DNA of 64,000 nucleotides from Cordylochernes scorpioides (taxonomy: Eukaryota > Arthropoda > Arachnida > Pseudoscorpiones > Chernetidae), in contig CP092874.1 in NCBI GenBank assembly GCA_030710605.1, forward strand, positions 75,048,133 to 75,112,132. Direction: 5' to 3'. Shown here one piece after another: positions 33,401 through 42,890 of this stretch. Numbering within the stretch: the first letter of the stretch is position 1; every line of letters begins with the position of its first letter. The notes under the pieces are model-generated. The model worked only from the letters and a program-made list of their open reading frames with translations, ran no database searches and was not told the DNA's origin. The translations under genes were made by a program, and so were the position numbers.

Positions 33401-33485
33401 TTTCTTTAGAAATAAATTCCCTTATTTCATTATTAACCAAATTGCTTTTCCGCGTGTTTTGTTGTAGAATTTTTAATTTGAACAT
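30438..33485 (-). CDS. LINE ORF2: endonuclease and reverse transcriptase
   Basis: About 1015 residues without interruption, the normal length for R1-type ORF2. An APE-type endonuclease at the N-terminus has VQEPY (~35), GDFNAR (~135) and TDHHAISFD (~206). Reverse transcriptase follows with DISGAFDNAW (~585), GCPQGGIISP (~640) and AFADD (~673), the catalytic pair. A C-terminal CCHC-like motif, CECRLDVESPEHLLLSC, comes next. ISGAFDNAW and GCPQGG are typical of the R1/LOA group. The first ATG is at 33485; a longer in-frame opening would need TTG. No RNase H was seen. It nicks target DNA and copies the LINE RNA there. Confidence 0.88.
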   Translation of the reverse strand: MFKLKILQQNTRKSNLVNNEIREFISKEKYDMIIVQEPYSINNEVIFNMRSKIYYANIPGVPIYTATIVKNPFLSCKLIKEFSNSFATTISVQTTKRQIILSNIYIHPNKMDTCHVQFLDKLIKNFNTNPLILAGDFNARSQMWFDNTINQNGRRLQPIIDFHNMLIHNNRNKTCRGLSIIDLTITNSHAHVLVNGWKTLNLSQITDHHAISFDISLETESLLHENNSTWYFQEKRANWQKYEQAINVSRINEAMMKLGKIVNINDINCVVSLITDILIEAAYASLRLKPKYLNNNPFNWWTDELELFKNHFKYVRNLYYRGKRSNRQLVDEKMYKEIRNKYMNIIEKTRNVSWRVFLEEVENTSPFGNTYKTFKQKISPRSFDLPILDVSQDVLESEMKNLLSSLFPNDCQSSDTNYHKLIRDKSYTFSNDKIIYFDNIQICSIIKKLKNGKAPGIDHISNQMIKTAVHHISPVLTKLFNACMGLNYYPEAWRKSAVMIIKKPNKENYKDPKAYRPISLSSNLGKIFESLIHIELLNHINSNNVMHPAQHGFTQEKSTISALQEITKLSLLKRETENTAIVTVDISGAFDNAWHPAILQQLDKANFPAVLIKIINSYFEDRSVEFKYTNVKCIKKINKGCPQGGIISPILWNILLNDFNLSFNESFARVIAFADDVTFVVWSSNIYDLQFNITKCLIKIKAWCEKVKLSLSPNKTGILYLHNYEKLPINFDGKIIQPSETVKILGVIFKNHRQRNKINFGTHVDNIIMKATKLKNILFSLCARTWGIDTRRRLILYKAMIRSTISYASNIWFPFITAAKRSKLNSIQYQILIRCIHAYRTSSSYITHILAKTPLLSDYLELLQTKYNMTNSLTDRTLKKPLQKELNKLYLDLKFKFYLSQSNELFKKFFPIAVPNFISSDKFTTLFLTGKGPFLSFLFKLNAINDPTCECRLDVESPEHLLLSCPLTNQIVCRYFETLPNSLCVYTLSYENFVKFRTICTIIYKTILIHRVNNY

Positions 33486-33527
33486 TGACAAAAAAAAAAA
33501 CAAAAAAAAAACAAGAATAAGTCTATT

Positions 33528-34631
33528 CTAATCCAAAGTAACAATATCATGATCTAAATCTGCATAACATGTTCTTTGTATCTCATATTTCATTTGTTGA
33601 AGGAACACAGGACATAATTTGTCATTAGAACGATGATTATTGCTATTCCTATATTTAGGATGTGTAGAGCAATTTATGCACTTGGGCAAGGATTGACAGT
33701 TAACATGTTGGTCATTGTCTCCGCAATTTTTACATTTTATGATGTTAAATGAATTTTTACTATGACCATAACTTTGACATTGACGTACAAGCACCTTATC
33801 CTTCATATATGTAACCTGTATGTCTGTATATATACGTTGTAATTTCTTCATAATTTGGTATGTAGCCGGGGAAATGCGGAGAACAACATCCTGTACATCA
33901 GTATTTGATCTCATAGCGAACAGAACCTTTATCTTCTTCTCTCGACCTTCTAACTCTGGGTTCATATTGCATAAAATCGAAGGCAATTCCTTAATATCTG
34001 TAGATTTAGTAATTGACTTAAGAACAATTGTAGGATCTAGTGGTTTTGGTGCATAAATTAATGCTTTTTGATTTACCTCATCAATCTTTTTAAACTCTTC
34101 AATCAATGTATTCAAATCTTCACCTGAATCAACTTTAAGTATTACGCCAGATTTTGATTTTATTATTTTATTTATTTTGACTTTAGATCTATCATTTCTC
34201 ATCTTTTTAATACCATTATTTACTTCGCCTAATACTTCAGCCGGGGAAACATTTAACTTGGATTTAAATATTATTGTTTTATCCGTTACGTTTTGATTTT
34301 GCATAACTATTTTATCGTCTTCACTAGTAACTCTCGTAGCTTGAGCATATGACCTATTATAAAATTGACTTGAAGGAGATATTTTCTTTATTGATTCGTC
34401 CAGATTTCCAAGTCTATCACAAATAGAGCCATTGATTACAGCGATATCTCCCATTGTATCCATCAATATATTCAATTGCTTTAGCAAACCCTGTACAATT
34501 GTAAGATCATTTTGATTTATGCTTTTATTTGTAGATGGGTACTTTGATTTTAATGTGTCAGCAATTTGTTCCGAGATGATCTTATGCTGAATCCTACATT
34601 CCTCAGTACGTTTTTCAATTTTATCGACCAT
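33528..34631 (-). CDS. LINE ORF1: RNA-binding Gag-like protein
   Basis: 367 residues. A coiled-coil-prone N-terminus and a central region precede C-terminal zinc knuckles (RQCQSYGHSKNSF, CKNCGDNDQHVNC, CINCSTHPKYRNS) near residues 285-335. The first knuckle lacks its expected first and last Cys, so RNA binding may be impaired or this family differs. It lies 42 bases upstream of ORF2, separated by oligo-A runs on the plus strand. Confidence 0.82.
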   Translation of the reverse strand: MVDKIEKRTEECRIQHKIISEQIADTLKSKYPSTNKSINQNDLTIVQGLLKQLNILMDTMGDIAVINGSICDRLGNLDESIKKISPSSQFYNRSYAQATRVTSEDDKIVMQNQNVTDKTIIFKSKLNVSPAEVLGEVNNGIKKMRNDRSKVKINKIIKSKSGVILKVDSGEDLNTLIEEFKKIDEVNQKALIYAPKPLDPTIVLKSITKSTDIKELPSILCNMNPELEGREKKIKVLFAMRSNTDVQDVVLRISPATYQIMKKLQRIYTDIQVTYMKDKVLVRQCQSYGHSKNSFNIIKCKNCGDNDQHVNCQSLPKCINCSTHPKYRNSNNHRSNDKLCPVFLQQMKYEIQRTCYADLDHDIVTLD

Positions 34632-34930
34632 ATTGTTCTAACAAGCGGCAAGCGGTCGCGCCGCGCCGTCTGCTGATATGCAAATCAGCTGTATATAAAA
34701 TGTTTAAATATACTTAAGAGTTGGTTATTATATTTATAATAATATAAAAAAGTAAGGTATAAAAGATTTTAAATTTCAAAAACAACTCTAAAAACAAATT
34801 GAAGTAATATTTACCGGAATTCGCGGAGCGCTGCAAGAACACGTCCGCCCGACGATAAATATGCAAATGTTACTCTATGTAATGTAATGTAATGTAATGT
34901 AACCAATGTTATGTAATGTAATGTAACCAA

Positions 34931-35654
34931 TGTTAATTGGTTCCCTCCGTAATTGGAAGTTAAAGGAATAGTATCTTGCCTTGGAATTGTATCATTATTC
35001 TTGTCTCAAATAAATTGCCGTGTCATCCTGAATTTTGTCTTTCCTAATTTTCTACATTACAAAATCATCGTATCATCATGATAATATTTAGAGCAGATTG
35101 TTGAATTATAACAGATAAATTAGAATATTTATCTTGATTATATCTAGGCGAAAAGTTATTTCAAAAATTTTATTTGCTAGAAACCTTCCCAGTACTATAC
35201 TAAATAACTTCCCAAAGTTTCATGGCGATCCAATGAGTGGTTTGGTCAGGCATAAAGGACAAACAGACATACATTCATTTTTATATATATAGATTAATTG
35301 GTTCCCTCCGTAATTGGAAGTTAAAGGAATAGTATCTTGCCTTGGAATTGTATCATTATTCTTGTCTCAAATAAATTGCCGTGTCATCCTGAATTTTGTC
35401 TTTCCTAATTTTCTACATTACAAAATCATCGTATCATCATGATAATATTTAGAGCAGATTGTTGAATTATAACAGATAAATTAGAATATTTATCTTGATT
35501 ATATCTAGGCGAAAAGTTATTTCAAAAATTTTATTTGCTAGAAACCTTCCCAGTACTATACTAAATAACTTCCCAAAGTTTCATGGCGATCCAATGAGTG
35601 GTTTGGTCAGGCATAAAGGACAAACAGACATACATTCATTTTTATATATATAGA
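34931..35654 (-). repeat. Two tandem Helitron 5' segments
   Basis: Two copies of about 357 bp, almost identical, run from TTAATTGGTTCCCTCCG to TTTTTATATATATAGA. The second ends in the true TC terminus. Confidence 0.88.
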
Positions 35655-35757
35655 TCTGTTTTATAAAAATAAATAAATTTATAATTTAAATTTTAAATAT
35701 ATTAAAAATAATATTATAAATAATTTTAAAAATAGGCGCATTAATCATGAGGCAACA
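35655..35757 (-). repeat. Gypsy-2 5' LTR, outer part
   Basis: 103 bp completing the LTR to 348 bp. It ends GCAACA, followed by ATAT. Confidence 0.93.
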
Positions 35758-35761
35758 ATAT

Positions 35762-36003
35762 GGTGACAAATACTTCACGCTGTTTCTTAGCAGACTAACA
35801 GATGCCCATGTTTCTGCGAATGTGTGCGCTCTTTCATTATCCATATAGAAACAGGCATCGTTAAATCCTCATCGCGTGACTACAATTTCATCAAGATCAC
35901 GTAATAATTCGAGGAAAATTGTGCTATTACAGCCGCCAACACGTGTTTGACAACAAATGACAAACTCATTTTTAAAAGTGACGAATTCACACTTAAAATG
36001 CTT
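35762..36003 (-). pseudogene. DD34E transposase, upstream part (left copy)
   Basis: It encodes the block around the second catalytic Asp, with stops. It is collinear with 40562-40812. Confidence 0.65.
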
Positions 36004-36063
36004 TATATGCATACCCAGTTCTGTAGATCCCTGGCAGTCATCTCTTCCACAAGAGACAACCTC

Positions 36064-36250
36064 TTATTAACTTCTTGCAAAATTCCAACCTCACCAGTGA
36101 GTGCAAGTAACCAAAACAGGACTATCTGGCATATTTGTAAGTGCAAAACTGTTTCTACACATGCAGACATGTAGTACACTTACAGTAAAATCAGTTTCCA
36201 ACTTCTACCCACCATGATTATCATGGCCTGTATCTATAAACTTGGGATAA
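36064..36250 (+). repeat. SINE body relic (left copy)
   Basis: TGCAAAATTCCAACCTCACC through CATGATTATCATGGCCTG resembles the body of the SINEs at 6358 and 51303 at much lower identity and lacks the tRNA head. Confidence 0.65.
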
Positions 36251-36951
36251 GTTGAAAGAAAAAATAGGAAGGGTGAACTGCTATGGAATCATTTTGTAAC
36301 TTGTCAAGTTCAATGGCAGTGAGAGATAAACCCTAAAAACATAATATTAGCATGTGTGAATTCACTAACATGCACTTGCTAACAAAGGCAGCTTTAGGGT
36401 ATTTAGGAAACCTATAGATCTTTTGTTGTTTCTTACCCCCTTGGGTAAAGATTACATGAATTCCATGAGTCCATGCTCCTCATGCTGTTTGATCTCATGG
36501 AATGGGGTTTAGGGATGCAGCTTTCGTTGATCATGGCACACTTTGGTGACAGTCTGACTTTACCTGTAATTTGAGTCCGTTTCTAACATGGAAGCCTTTG
36601 AGCCGACTCTAACATGAGTACAGATGCAGATTCTCCGTATCCCTGGAGTGGGACCCTTTCTGATATTTATCAACCGGGTCAGTTGAACTCAGGATTTTTA
36701 AATAGGTCTTTCATCTCTTTCTAACAATGTTGCTTTTGGTCCGCGACTGCTTATTCGTCAGAGTTATTCTGCTTGTTTCAGAGCTGGCCTTCATATCTGA
36801 AGATCGTTCCCCTATCCGCCACATGTGGAGGTGCCCTGTAGCAGTCAGCTCTGCTGGAACACCTATGGACATAAACTTATTGAACATAAATTTTCTATAT
36901 TTAGGTTTCATACAGACCGCTAAGTTATCTTCTTTAGTAAATGCAGGGTTT
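36251..36951. other. Host segment without recognised gene, ends at gap
   Basis: Collinear with 41060-41755. It includes CTCCGTATCCCTGGAG and CAACCGGGTCAGTTGAACTC motifs that also occur in the repeat at 62290-62565. Confidence 0.6.
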
Positions 36952-37051
36952 NNNNNNNNNNNNNNNNNNNNNNNNNNNNNNNNNNNNNNNNNNNNNNNNN
37001 NNNNNNNNNNNNNNNNNNNNNNNNNNNNNNNNNNNNNNNNNNNNNNNNNNN
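36952..37051. other. Assembly gap, 100 N
   Basis: A run of exactly 100 N, a customary scaffold spacer, not a measured distance. Confidence 0.98.
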
Positions 37052-37502
37052 AACAGTTGAATGATGCCAAATTTGGGACTTGCTCAAAAATGGCTAAGTA
37101 TGATGAACGCACGCGTCTCATGAAAATCAACACGATCGTTCATTAAAGATATTCAAGGCTTTTCAAAATCTAAAATCTCAACTGAATGGAGGAAATTGCT
37201 AATTTGATATTTTTATGTTCTAAAGAAGAGATTAAACTATCCAAATATTTGAAATTTTCAGCTCCTAATCTGTAAAGATATACTGTAAAGATCATAATCC
37301 ATTAAACTCTTTTTGACAATGAAAAGCCCCACTTTATGATTTTTTAACAATTTGGCCCAGTTTGAAACACTCGTTTGATAATCAGAAAATATTTCAAACC
37401 TCAAAATAAGTGCGAATATCACGATATTCTGTAATGTTTGCTATCACGAAACTTCCAATTAAATCTCATGTTCAAGAAGATTGGGAAAGGATATCGAAAC
37501 TT

Positions 37503-38118
37503 GGCTATCCTTTAATTCTCCCCGTCAGCTGCCCACAATGCTATTAAATGTCATGTTCCTAGCATCCTTTAATACCCCCCATCACTTGCCTACAATACTA
37601 TTGAATGCCATTTTCCCAGCATCCTTTGATTCCCCCCATCATCTGCCCACAATGCTATTGAATGCCATGCTCCCAGCATCCTTTAATTCGCCACATCATA
37701 TGCCCCCAATGCTATTGAATGCCATGTTCCCAGCATCCTTTGATTCCCCCCATCATCTGCCCCCAATTCTATTAAATGCCACGTTTCCAGCATCCTTTGA
37801 TTCTTCCCATCAGCTGACCACAATGCTATTGAATTCCATGTTTACAGCATCCTTTAATTCCTCACATCAACTTCCCACAATGTTATTGAATGTCATGTTC
37901 CCAGCATCCTTTAATTCGCCCCGTCAGCTGCCCACAATTCTATTGAATGCCATGTTCCTAGCATCCTTTAATACCCCCCATCACTTGCCTACAATACTAT
38001 TGAATGCCATTTTCCCAGCATCCTTTGATTCTCCCCATCAAATTCCCACAATGCTATTGAATGCCATGTTCCGAACATCCTTTAATTCCCCCCATCAACT
38101 TCCCACAATGCTATGTTC
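37503..38118. repeat. 60-bp minisatellite, about 10 units (right copy)
   Basis: Same unit as at 11049. Because the period is a multiple of three, one frame stays open for 218 codons with a 20-residue repeat (ASFNSPHHLPTMLLNAMF-like). No sign that it is translated. Confidence 0.88.
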
Positions 38119-38322
38119 CCAACATACTCGTACTTGAATGCAACCCATCTTCTAATTTCTAGGAATGCTATGTTTCAAAAAAAATTATATTTCCCATCGC
38201 CTACCGGATCCTCATATTGCTATGAATGCTATATTCTAATAATTCACAACTAAATAGTAAGCCCAATCTATAAAGAAGAATTCTGCACATATCTTTAATA
38301 AAGTCTCAGATCAGTTCGATTT

Positions 38323-39774
38323 GTAACGCTTGCTCGTATACCAACCTATCAACGGCTGTCACTTTTGTAACGCTTGCTCGTATACCAACCTATCAACGGC
38401 TGTCACTTTTGTAACGCTTGCTCGCATACCAATCTATCAATGGCTGTCAAGATTGTAATGCTTTCTCGCATACCAACCTATCAATGGCTGTCACGATTGT
38501 AACGCTTGCTCGTATACCAACCTATCAACGGCTGTCACTTTTGTAACGCTTGCTCGTATACCAACCTATCAACGGCTGTCACTTTTGTAACGCTTGCTCG
38601 CATACCAATCTATCAATGGCTGTCAAGATTGTAATGCTTTCTCGCATACCAACCTATCAATGGCTGTCACGATTGTAACGCTTGCTCGTATACCAATCTA
38701 TCAACGGCTGTCACGATTGTAACGCTTGCTCGCATACCAACCTATCAATGGCTGTCAAGATTGTAACGCTTGCTCGCATACCAACCTATCAATGGCTGTC
38801 ACGATTGTAACGCTTGCTCGTATACCAATCTATCAACGGCTGTCACGATTGTAACGCTTGCTCGCATACCAACCTATCAACGGCTGTCAAGATTGTAACG
38901 CTGGCTCGCATACCAACCTATCAATGGCTGTCAAGATTGTAATGCTTGTTCGCATACCAACCTATCAACGGCTGTCACGATAGTAACGCTTGCTCGCATA
39001 CCAACCTGTCAATGGCTGTCAAGATTGTAACGCTTGCTCGCATAACAACCTATCAATGGCTGTCAAGATTGTAACGCTTGCACGCATACCAACCTATCAA
39101 TGGCTGTCAAGATTGTAACGCTTGCACGCATACCAATCTATCAACGGCTGTCACGATTATAACGGTTGCTCGCATACCAACCTGTCAATGGCTGTCAAGA
39201 TTGTAACGCTTGCTCGCATACCAACCTATCAATGGCTGTCAAGATTGTAATGCTTGTTCGCATACCAACCTATCAATGGCTGTCACGATTGTAACGCTTG
39301 CTCGCATACCAACCTATCAACTGCTGTCACGATTGTAACGCTTTTTTGCATACCAACCTATCAATGGCTGTCAAGATTGTAACGCTTGTTCGCATACCAA
39401 CCTATCAATGGCTGTCAAGATTGTAACGCTTGCTCGCATAACAACCTATCAACGGCTGTCAAAATTGCAACCCTTGCTCGCATACCAACCTATCAACGGC
39501 TGTCAAAATTGAAACCCTTGCTCGCATACCAACATATCAATGGCTATCAAGATTGTAACGCTTGCTCGCATACCAACCTATCAATGGCTGTCAAGATTGT
39601 AACGCTTGCTCGCATACCAACCTATCAATGGCTATCAAGATTGTAACGCTTGCTCGCATACCAACCTATCAACGGCTCTCACGATTGTAACGCTTGCTCG
39701 CATACCAACCTATCAATGGCTGTCAAGCTTCTAACGCTTGCTCACATACCAACCAATTAACGGCTGTCATGATT
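38323..39774. repeat. 44-bp minisatellite, 33 units (right copy)
   Basis: 1452 bp, exactly 33 units of the sequence described at 11479. A four-unit block near 38323-38500 is duplicated as a higher-order unit at about 38501-38675. Confidence 0.93.
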
Positions 39775-40379
39775 ATTATTATCCTATCCCCACATTGCTA
39801 TGAATATCATATTCACAGCATTCTTCAATGCCTGCCATCAGCTGCTCATTCCCAACAATTGCTATTCAATGCAATCCTCTCTATATCCTTCAATTCCTTA
39901 CATTAATTAATTCTTATGATCCCAACAATCTTACAATCTATTCAATTGGTTGGGATAATCTCTATTGATTACTACATATTCAAGGCAAGCACCAGGCACT
40001 AGAACTGCCATTTCCAGTATAGTATTATTTAAATGATCCTCTAAAACCTGTCATTACCTCTCTTGGATACCACAGGAATTCAAGCAAGCATTTTCAAAAA
40101 ATAAAACTCCATATTTCTTGTAAATAAAAATAATAAAAATTTTGGGGATATATGTTTTTGTATTTATTTCAACAAACCATCACATCGTCTTTTATATAGC
40201 ATTCTAAGAGTGAAATTGTCACTTTTAAAAATGAGTTTGTTGCCTTTAAAAATAAGATTTTTACGTGTAAAAATCAAAAGACAATATCATAAAGATCAAT
40301 TAAATACTTTTGACTTTAAGTCCAAAACACTAATATAGGAGCAAATAACCACGAAATAAATTAGAAACTGATTTTATTG
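39775..40379. other. Host segment containing the Copia empty site
   Basis: Collinear with 12403-12914 joined to 23465. Near 40281-40290 the sequence reads AGACAATATCATAAAG where the left copy holds the Copia nest flanked by AAATA. Confidence 0.85.
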
Positions 40380-40812
40380 GATAAACTGGTGTTCTTGTGT
40401 GGCCAGGAAGCAAACCATCCTTCACCGTCTCTTGATGTAATTCACTGATTGCATCAGTGATAAACTCACCTAACGTGATGTCACGTCAAAGAAGCAGCGA
40501 CCTTACCAATGTTTTAATTTTGCTAAATGAAAATTCGATTGGATTTAGCATATATGAATATGGTGACAAAAACTTCACGCTGCTTCTTAGCAGACTAACA
40601 GATGCCCATGTTTCTGAGTATGTGTGCGCTCTTGTATTATCCATATAGAAACAGGCATCATTAAATCCATATCGCGTGGCTACAATGTCATCAAACTCGC
40701 GTAAATATTCAAGGAAAATTGTGCTATTACAACCGCCAACACGTGTTTGACGACAAACGACAATTGCATTTTTAAATGTGACGAATTCACACTTTAAATG
40801 CTTTATATGCAT
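40380..40812 (-). pseudogene. DD34E transposase, C-terminal half (right copy)
   Basis: FYMDNTRAH carries the second catalytic Asp and YMLNPIEFSF the Glu, 34 residues apart, the DD34E spacing of IS630/Tc1-type DDE_3 transposases. SFSKIKTLVRSLL follows. The N-terminal DNA-binding part and first Asp were not found, and the 3' part has a frame change. It spans the Gypsy-2 empty site (ATAT, 40558-40561). Confidence 0.75.
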
Positions 40813-40862
40813 ACCCAGTTCTGTAGATCTCTGGCAGTCATCTCTTCCACAAGAGACAACCT

Positions 40863-41062
40863 CTTATTAACTTCTTGCAAAATTCCAACCCCACCAGTGA
40901 GTGCAAGTAACCAAAACAGGGCTATCTGGCATATTTGTAAGTTCAAAACTGCTTTCTACATATGCAGACATGTGGTACACTTACAGTAAAAGCAGTTGCC
41001 AACTTCTACCCACCATGATTATCATGGCCTGTATCTATAAACTTGGGATAAGTTGAAAGAAA
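40863..41062 (+). repeat. SINE body relic (right copy)
   Basis: Same as 36064-36250. AACCCCACCAGTGAGTGCAA and ATGATTATCATGGCCTG align to the younger SINEs. Confidence 0.65.
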
Positions 41063-41796
41063 AAATAGGAGGGGTGAACTGCTATGGAATCATTTTGTAA
41101 CTTGTAACGTTCAATGGTAGTGAGAGATAAACCCTAAAAACATAATATTAGCATGTGTAAATTTACTAACATGCACTTACTAACAAAGGCAGCTTTAGGG
41201 TATTTAGGAAACCTATGGACATGTTGTTATTTCTTGGATAAGAAATCCATACATGAATTCCATGAGTCCATGCTCCTCATGCTGTGTGATCTCATGGAAT
41301 AGGCTTTAGAGATGCAGCTTTCGTTGATCATGGAACACTTTGGTGAAAGTCTGACTTTACCTGTAATTTGAGTCCGTTTCTAACATGGAAGCCTTTGCTG
41401 TCGACTCTAACATGAGTAGAGATGCAGATTCTCCGTATTCCTGGAGAGGGACCCTTGCTGAGGTCTATCAACCAGGTCAGTTGAACTCGGGATTTTTAAA
41501 GAGGTTTTTCACCTCTTTCTAACAATGTTGCTGTTGGTCCGCGACTGCTTATTTGTCAGAGTTATTCTGCTTGTTTCAGAGCTGGCCTTCATATCTGAAG
41601 ATCGTTCCCCTATTCGCCATATGTGGACGTGCCCTGTAGCAGTCAGCTCTGCTGGGGGACCCATGGACATAAACTTATTGAACATAAATTTTCCATATTT
41701 AGGTTTCCTACAGACCCCTAAGTTATCTTCTTTAGTAAATGCAGTGTTTATAAGAAAAAAAAATCCAATACAATAGTGAAGCAGTCAGGAGATTAA

Positions 41797-41850
41797 TTTG
41801 GTGAAACTACTGAGAGGGGTCAACACTGATGAGCCAAGCCTAATACGTAA
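41797..41850 (+). repeat. LTR-element leader-like fragment
   Basis: TTGGTGAAACTACTGAGAGG and GTCAACACTGATGAGCC align with ATTGGCGAAACCGCTGGGAG and following sequence at 43507. They may be worn primer-binding-site regions of one LTR family. Confidence 0.35.
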
Positions 41851-41895
41851 TTTAAATCATTGTAGTAAGGGATAATTATTTTTTTATAATATCCA

Positions 41896-42101
41896 CTCAT
41901 GAACAAAACTTCAGGAAGTTGTACCTTTTAACATGTATATCGGGATTCAGACAATAACTCTGAAAGATATTTGACACACAGTAACCTTTAATGAGGACAC
42001 TCAAGATAACCTAGTGTGAACAATATTGCTTCTGTCCCGTTAAAAAATAAGATGACCGGTGACATCAAAGACTTTCCAATTCCTTAAGTTTTGTCTATGA
42101 C
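41896..42101. mobile_element. Tc1-like MITE, diverged copy
   Basis: The CTCATGAACAAAACTTCAGG start and the CCTTAAGTTTTGTCTATGAC end match the element at 3175-3375. Confidence 0.68.
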
Positions 42102-42146
42102 TATATAATTTTATTTTCACAGATCCAGGTACGCCCTTTTTATATA

Positions 42147-42320
42147 CAGTAGAACCTCCATGAGAGGACACTCGTGCTAGAGGACACCTCTCTACAAAGG
42201 ACATTTTTCATTTGCAAAATTACCATTTTTACTATTTAGCAACTCTTCGGTAAGAGGACACCTCTGTAAAGGACACTTTGGCTCTGCAAATTAGGTGTCC
42301 TTTACAGGGAGGTTCTACTG
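42147..42320. mobile_element. pogo-like MITE
   Basis: CAGTAGAACCTCC and GGAGGTTCTACTG termini with TA on both sides. This is the best-preserved member of the family here. Confidence 0.8.
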
Positions 42321-42355
42321 TAATTATATTCAATGAATTGCCTTTTAGCTCATAC

Positions 42356-42890
42356 TATATAGGTTTTTAACTTCTAATTAAAGTATTTTTTAAAATTAAA
42401 TCAAAGTTTTTTATTTCAAATTAAATTATAGATTTTTAACTTCAAATAAAATTTTTAATATCAAATTAAAGTATTTTTTAAAATTAAATTAAAGGTTTTT
42501 TTTATTTCAAATTAAATTATTTTGTAAATCAAATTAAAGATTTTTAATTTCAAATTAAATTTTATAGTAATTATAGTTTTCTATCACCATATTCCCCCAT
42601 GTTAAATCCTATTGAAAAGGTATTTTCAAAAGTAAAATTGTCTGCACGAAATTTGCTGGCCGATCCACAAAATAATCGAAATTTGGTACAGATTATTGAA
42701 GAATCAGTGACCACTTCTACTGATTGATAGAAAACTATAATTACTATAAACTTTAATTTAAAATTAAAAATCTTTAATTTGATTTTTTTTAATTAATAAT
42801 TTAATTTGAAATAAAAAACTTTAATTTAATTTTTTAAATACTTTAATTTGATATTTAAAAACTTTAATTTAAAGTTAAAAACCTATATAT
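42356..42890. mobile_element. Long-hairpin DNA element carrying a transposase fragment
   Basis: Two AT-rich arms (about 230 and 165 bp) are inverted copies beginning TATATAGGTTTTTAACTT at each outer end and TTTCTATCA/TGATAGAAA at the inner ends. The roughly 138-bp loop is mostly transposase coding sequence. Arms are built of AAATTAAA-type repeats of unequal number. It is a foldback-like non-autonomous element or a tandem-inverted relic of a DD34E transposon. Confidence 0.7.
42578..42727 (+). pseudogene. DD34E transposase C-terminus in the hairpin loop
   Basis: 49 codons and TGA, uninterrupted. FLSPYSPMLNPIEKVFSKVK is the Glu-containing C-terminal block of IS630/Tc1-type transposases. It is related to but clearly distinct from the gene at 40380. 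The DNA-binding region and both Asp residues are absent. Confidence 0.75.

Larger units (their letters stand above)
30340..34930 (-). mobile_element. R1-like LINE, nearly complete
   Basis: A non-LTR retrotransposon on the minus strand with two frames, an A/T-rich 3' tail (left) and a TTACA-type repeat at the 5' side (34870-34920). It interrupts the Helitron sequence ATTAATTGG. Exact ends and target duplication could not be fixed because both borders are AT-rich. Confidence 0.85.
28879..35654 (-). mobile_element. Helitron composite in the Gypsy-2 LTR
   Basis: Read on the minus strand it starts TCTATATATATAAAAATG and ends with CTAG preceded by a GGGCGAAGCCGGG-type hairpin. It lies between A28878 and T35655 with no duplication. 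The homologous LTR at 24007 reads straight through this point. The 6.8 kb contain reiterated Helitron ends and an R1-like LINE. No Helitron protein is encoded. Confidence 0.88.
23765..35757 (-). mobile_element. Ty3/Gypsy retrotransposon 2 with nested insertions
   Basis: It has 348-bp LTRs (TGTTGC/GCAACA), target duplication ATAT at 23761-23764 and 35758-35761, and the same gag-pol order as Gypsy-1. The 5' LTR (right end) is split by a 6.8-kb Helitron composite. After removing that, both LTRs are 348 bp and differ at two positions, yet pol has several frameshifts and stops. The right copy of the host segment has the single ATAT (40558-40561). Confidence 0.93.
37052..41755. other. Second copy of the host segment, without LTR insertions
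   Basis: It is collinear with 10613-12914, 23465-23764 and 35762-36951 joined. It starts exactly at the gap and lacks the Copia and Gypsy-2 nests. Divergence of a few percent and different minisatellite lengths suggest an allele or a recent duplicate. Confidence 0.88.

Noticed and set aside
36711..37146. Open frames on both strands across the N gap
   Set aside because: They run through 100 unknown bases and join unrelated contig ends.
37481..38137. A repeat-protein gene of 218 codons
   Set aside because: The frame comes from a 60-bp minisatellite and is absent from the other copy of the segment; kept only as a low-interest finding.
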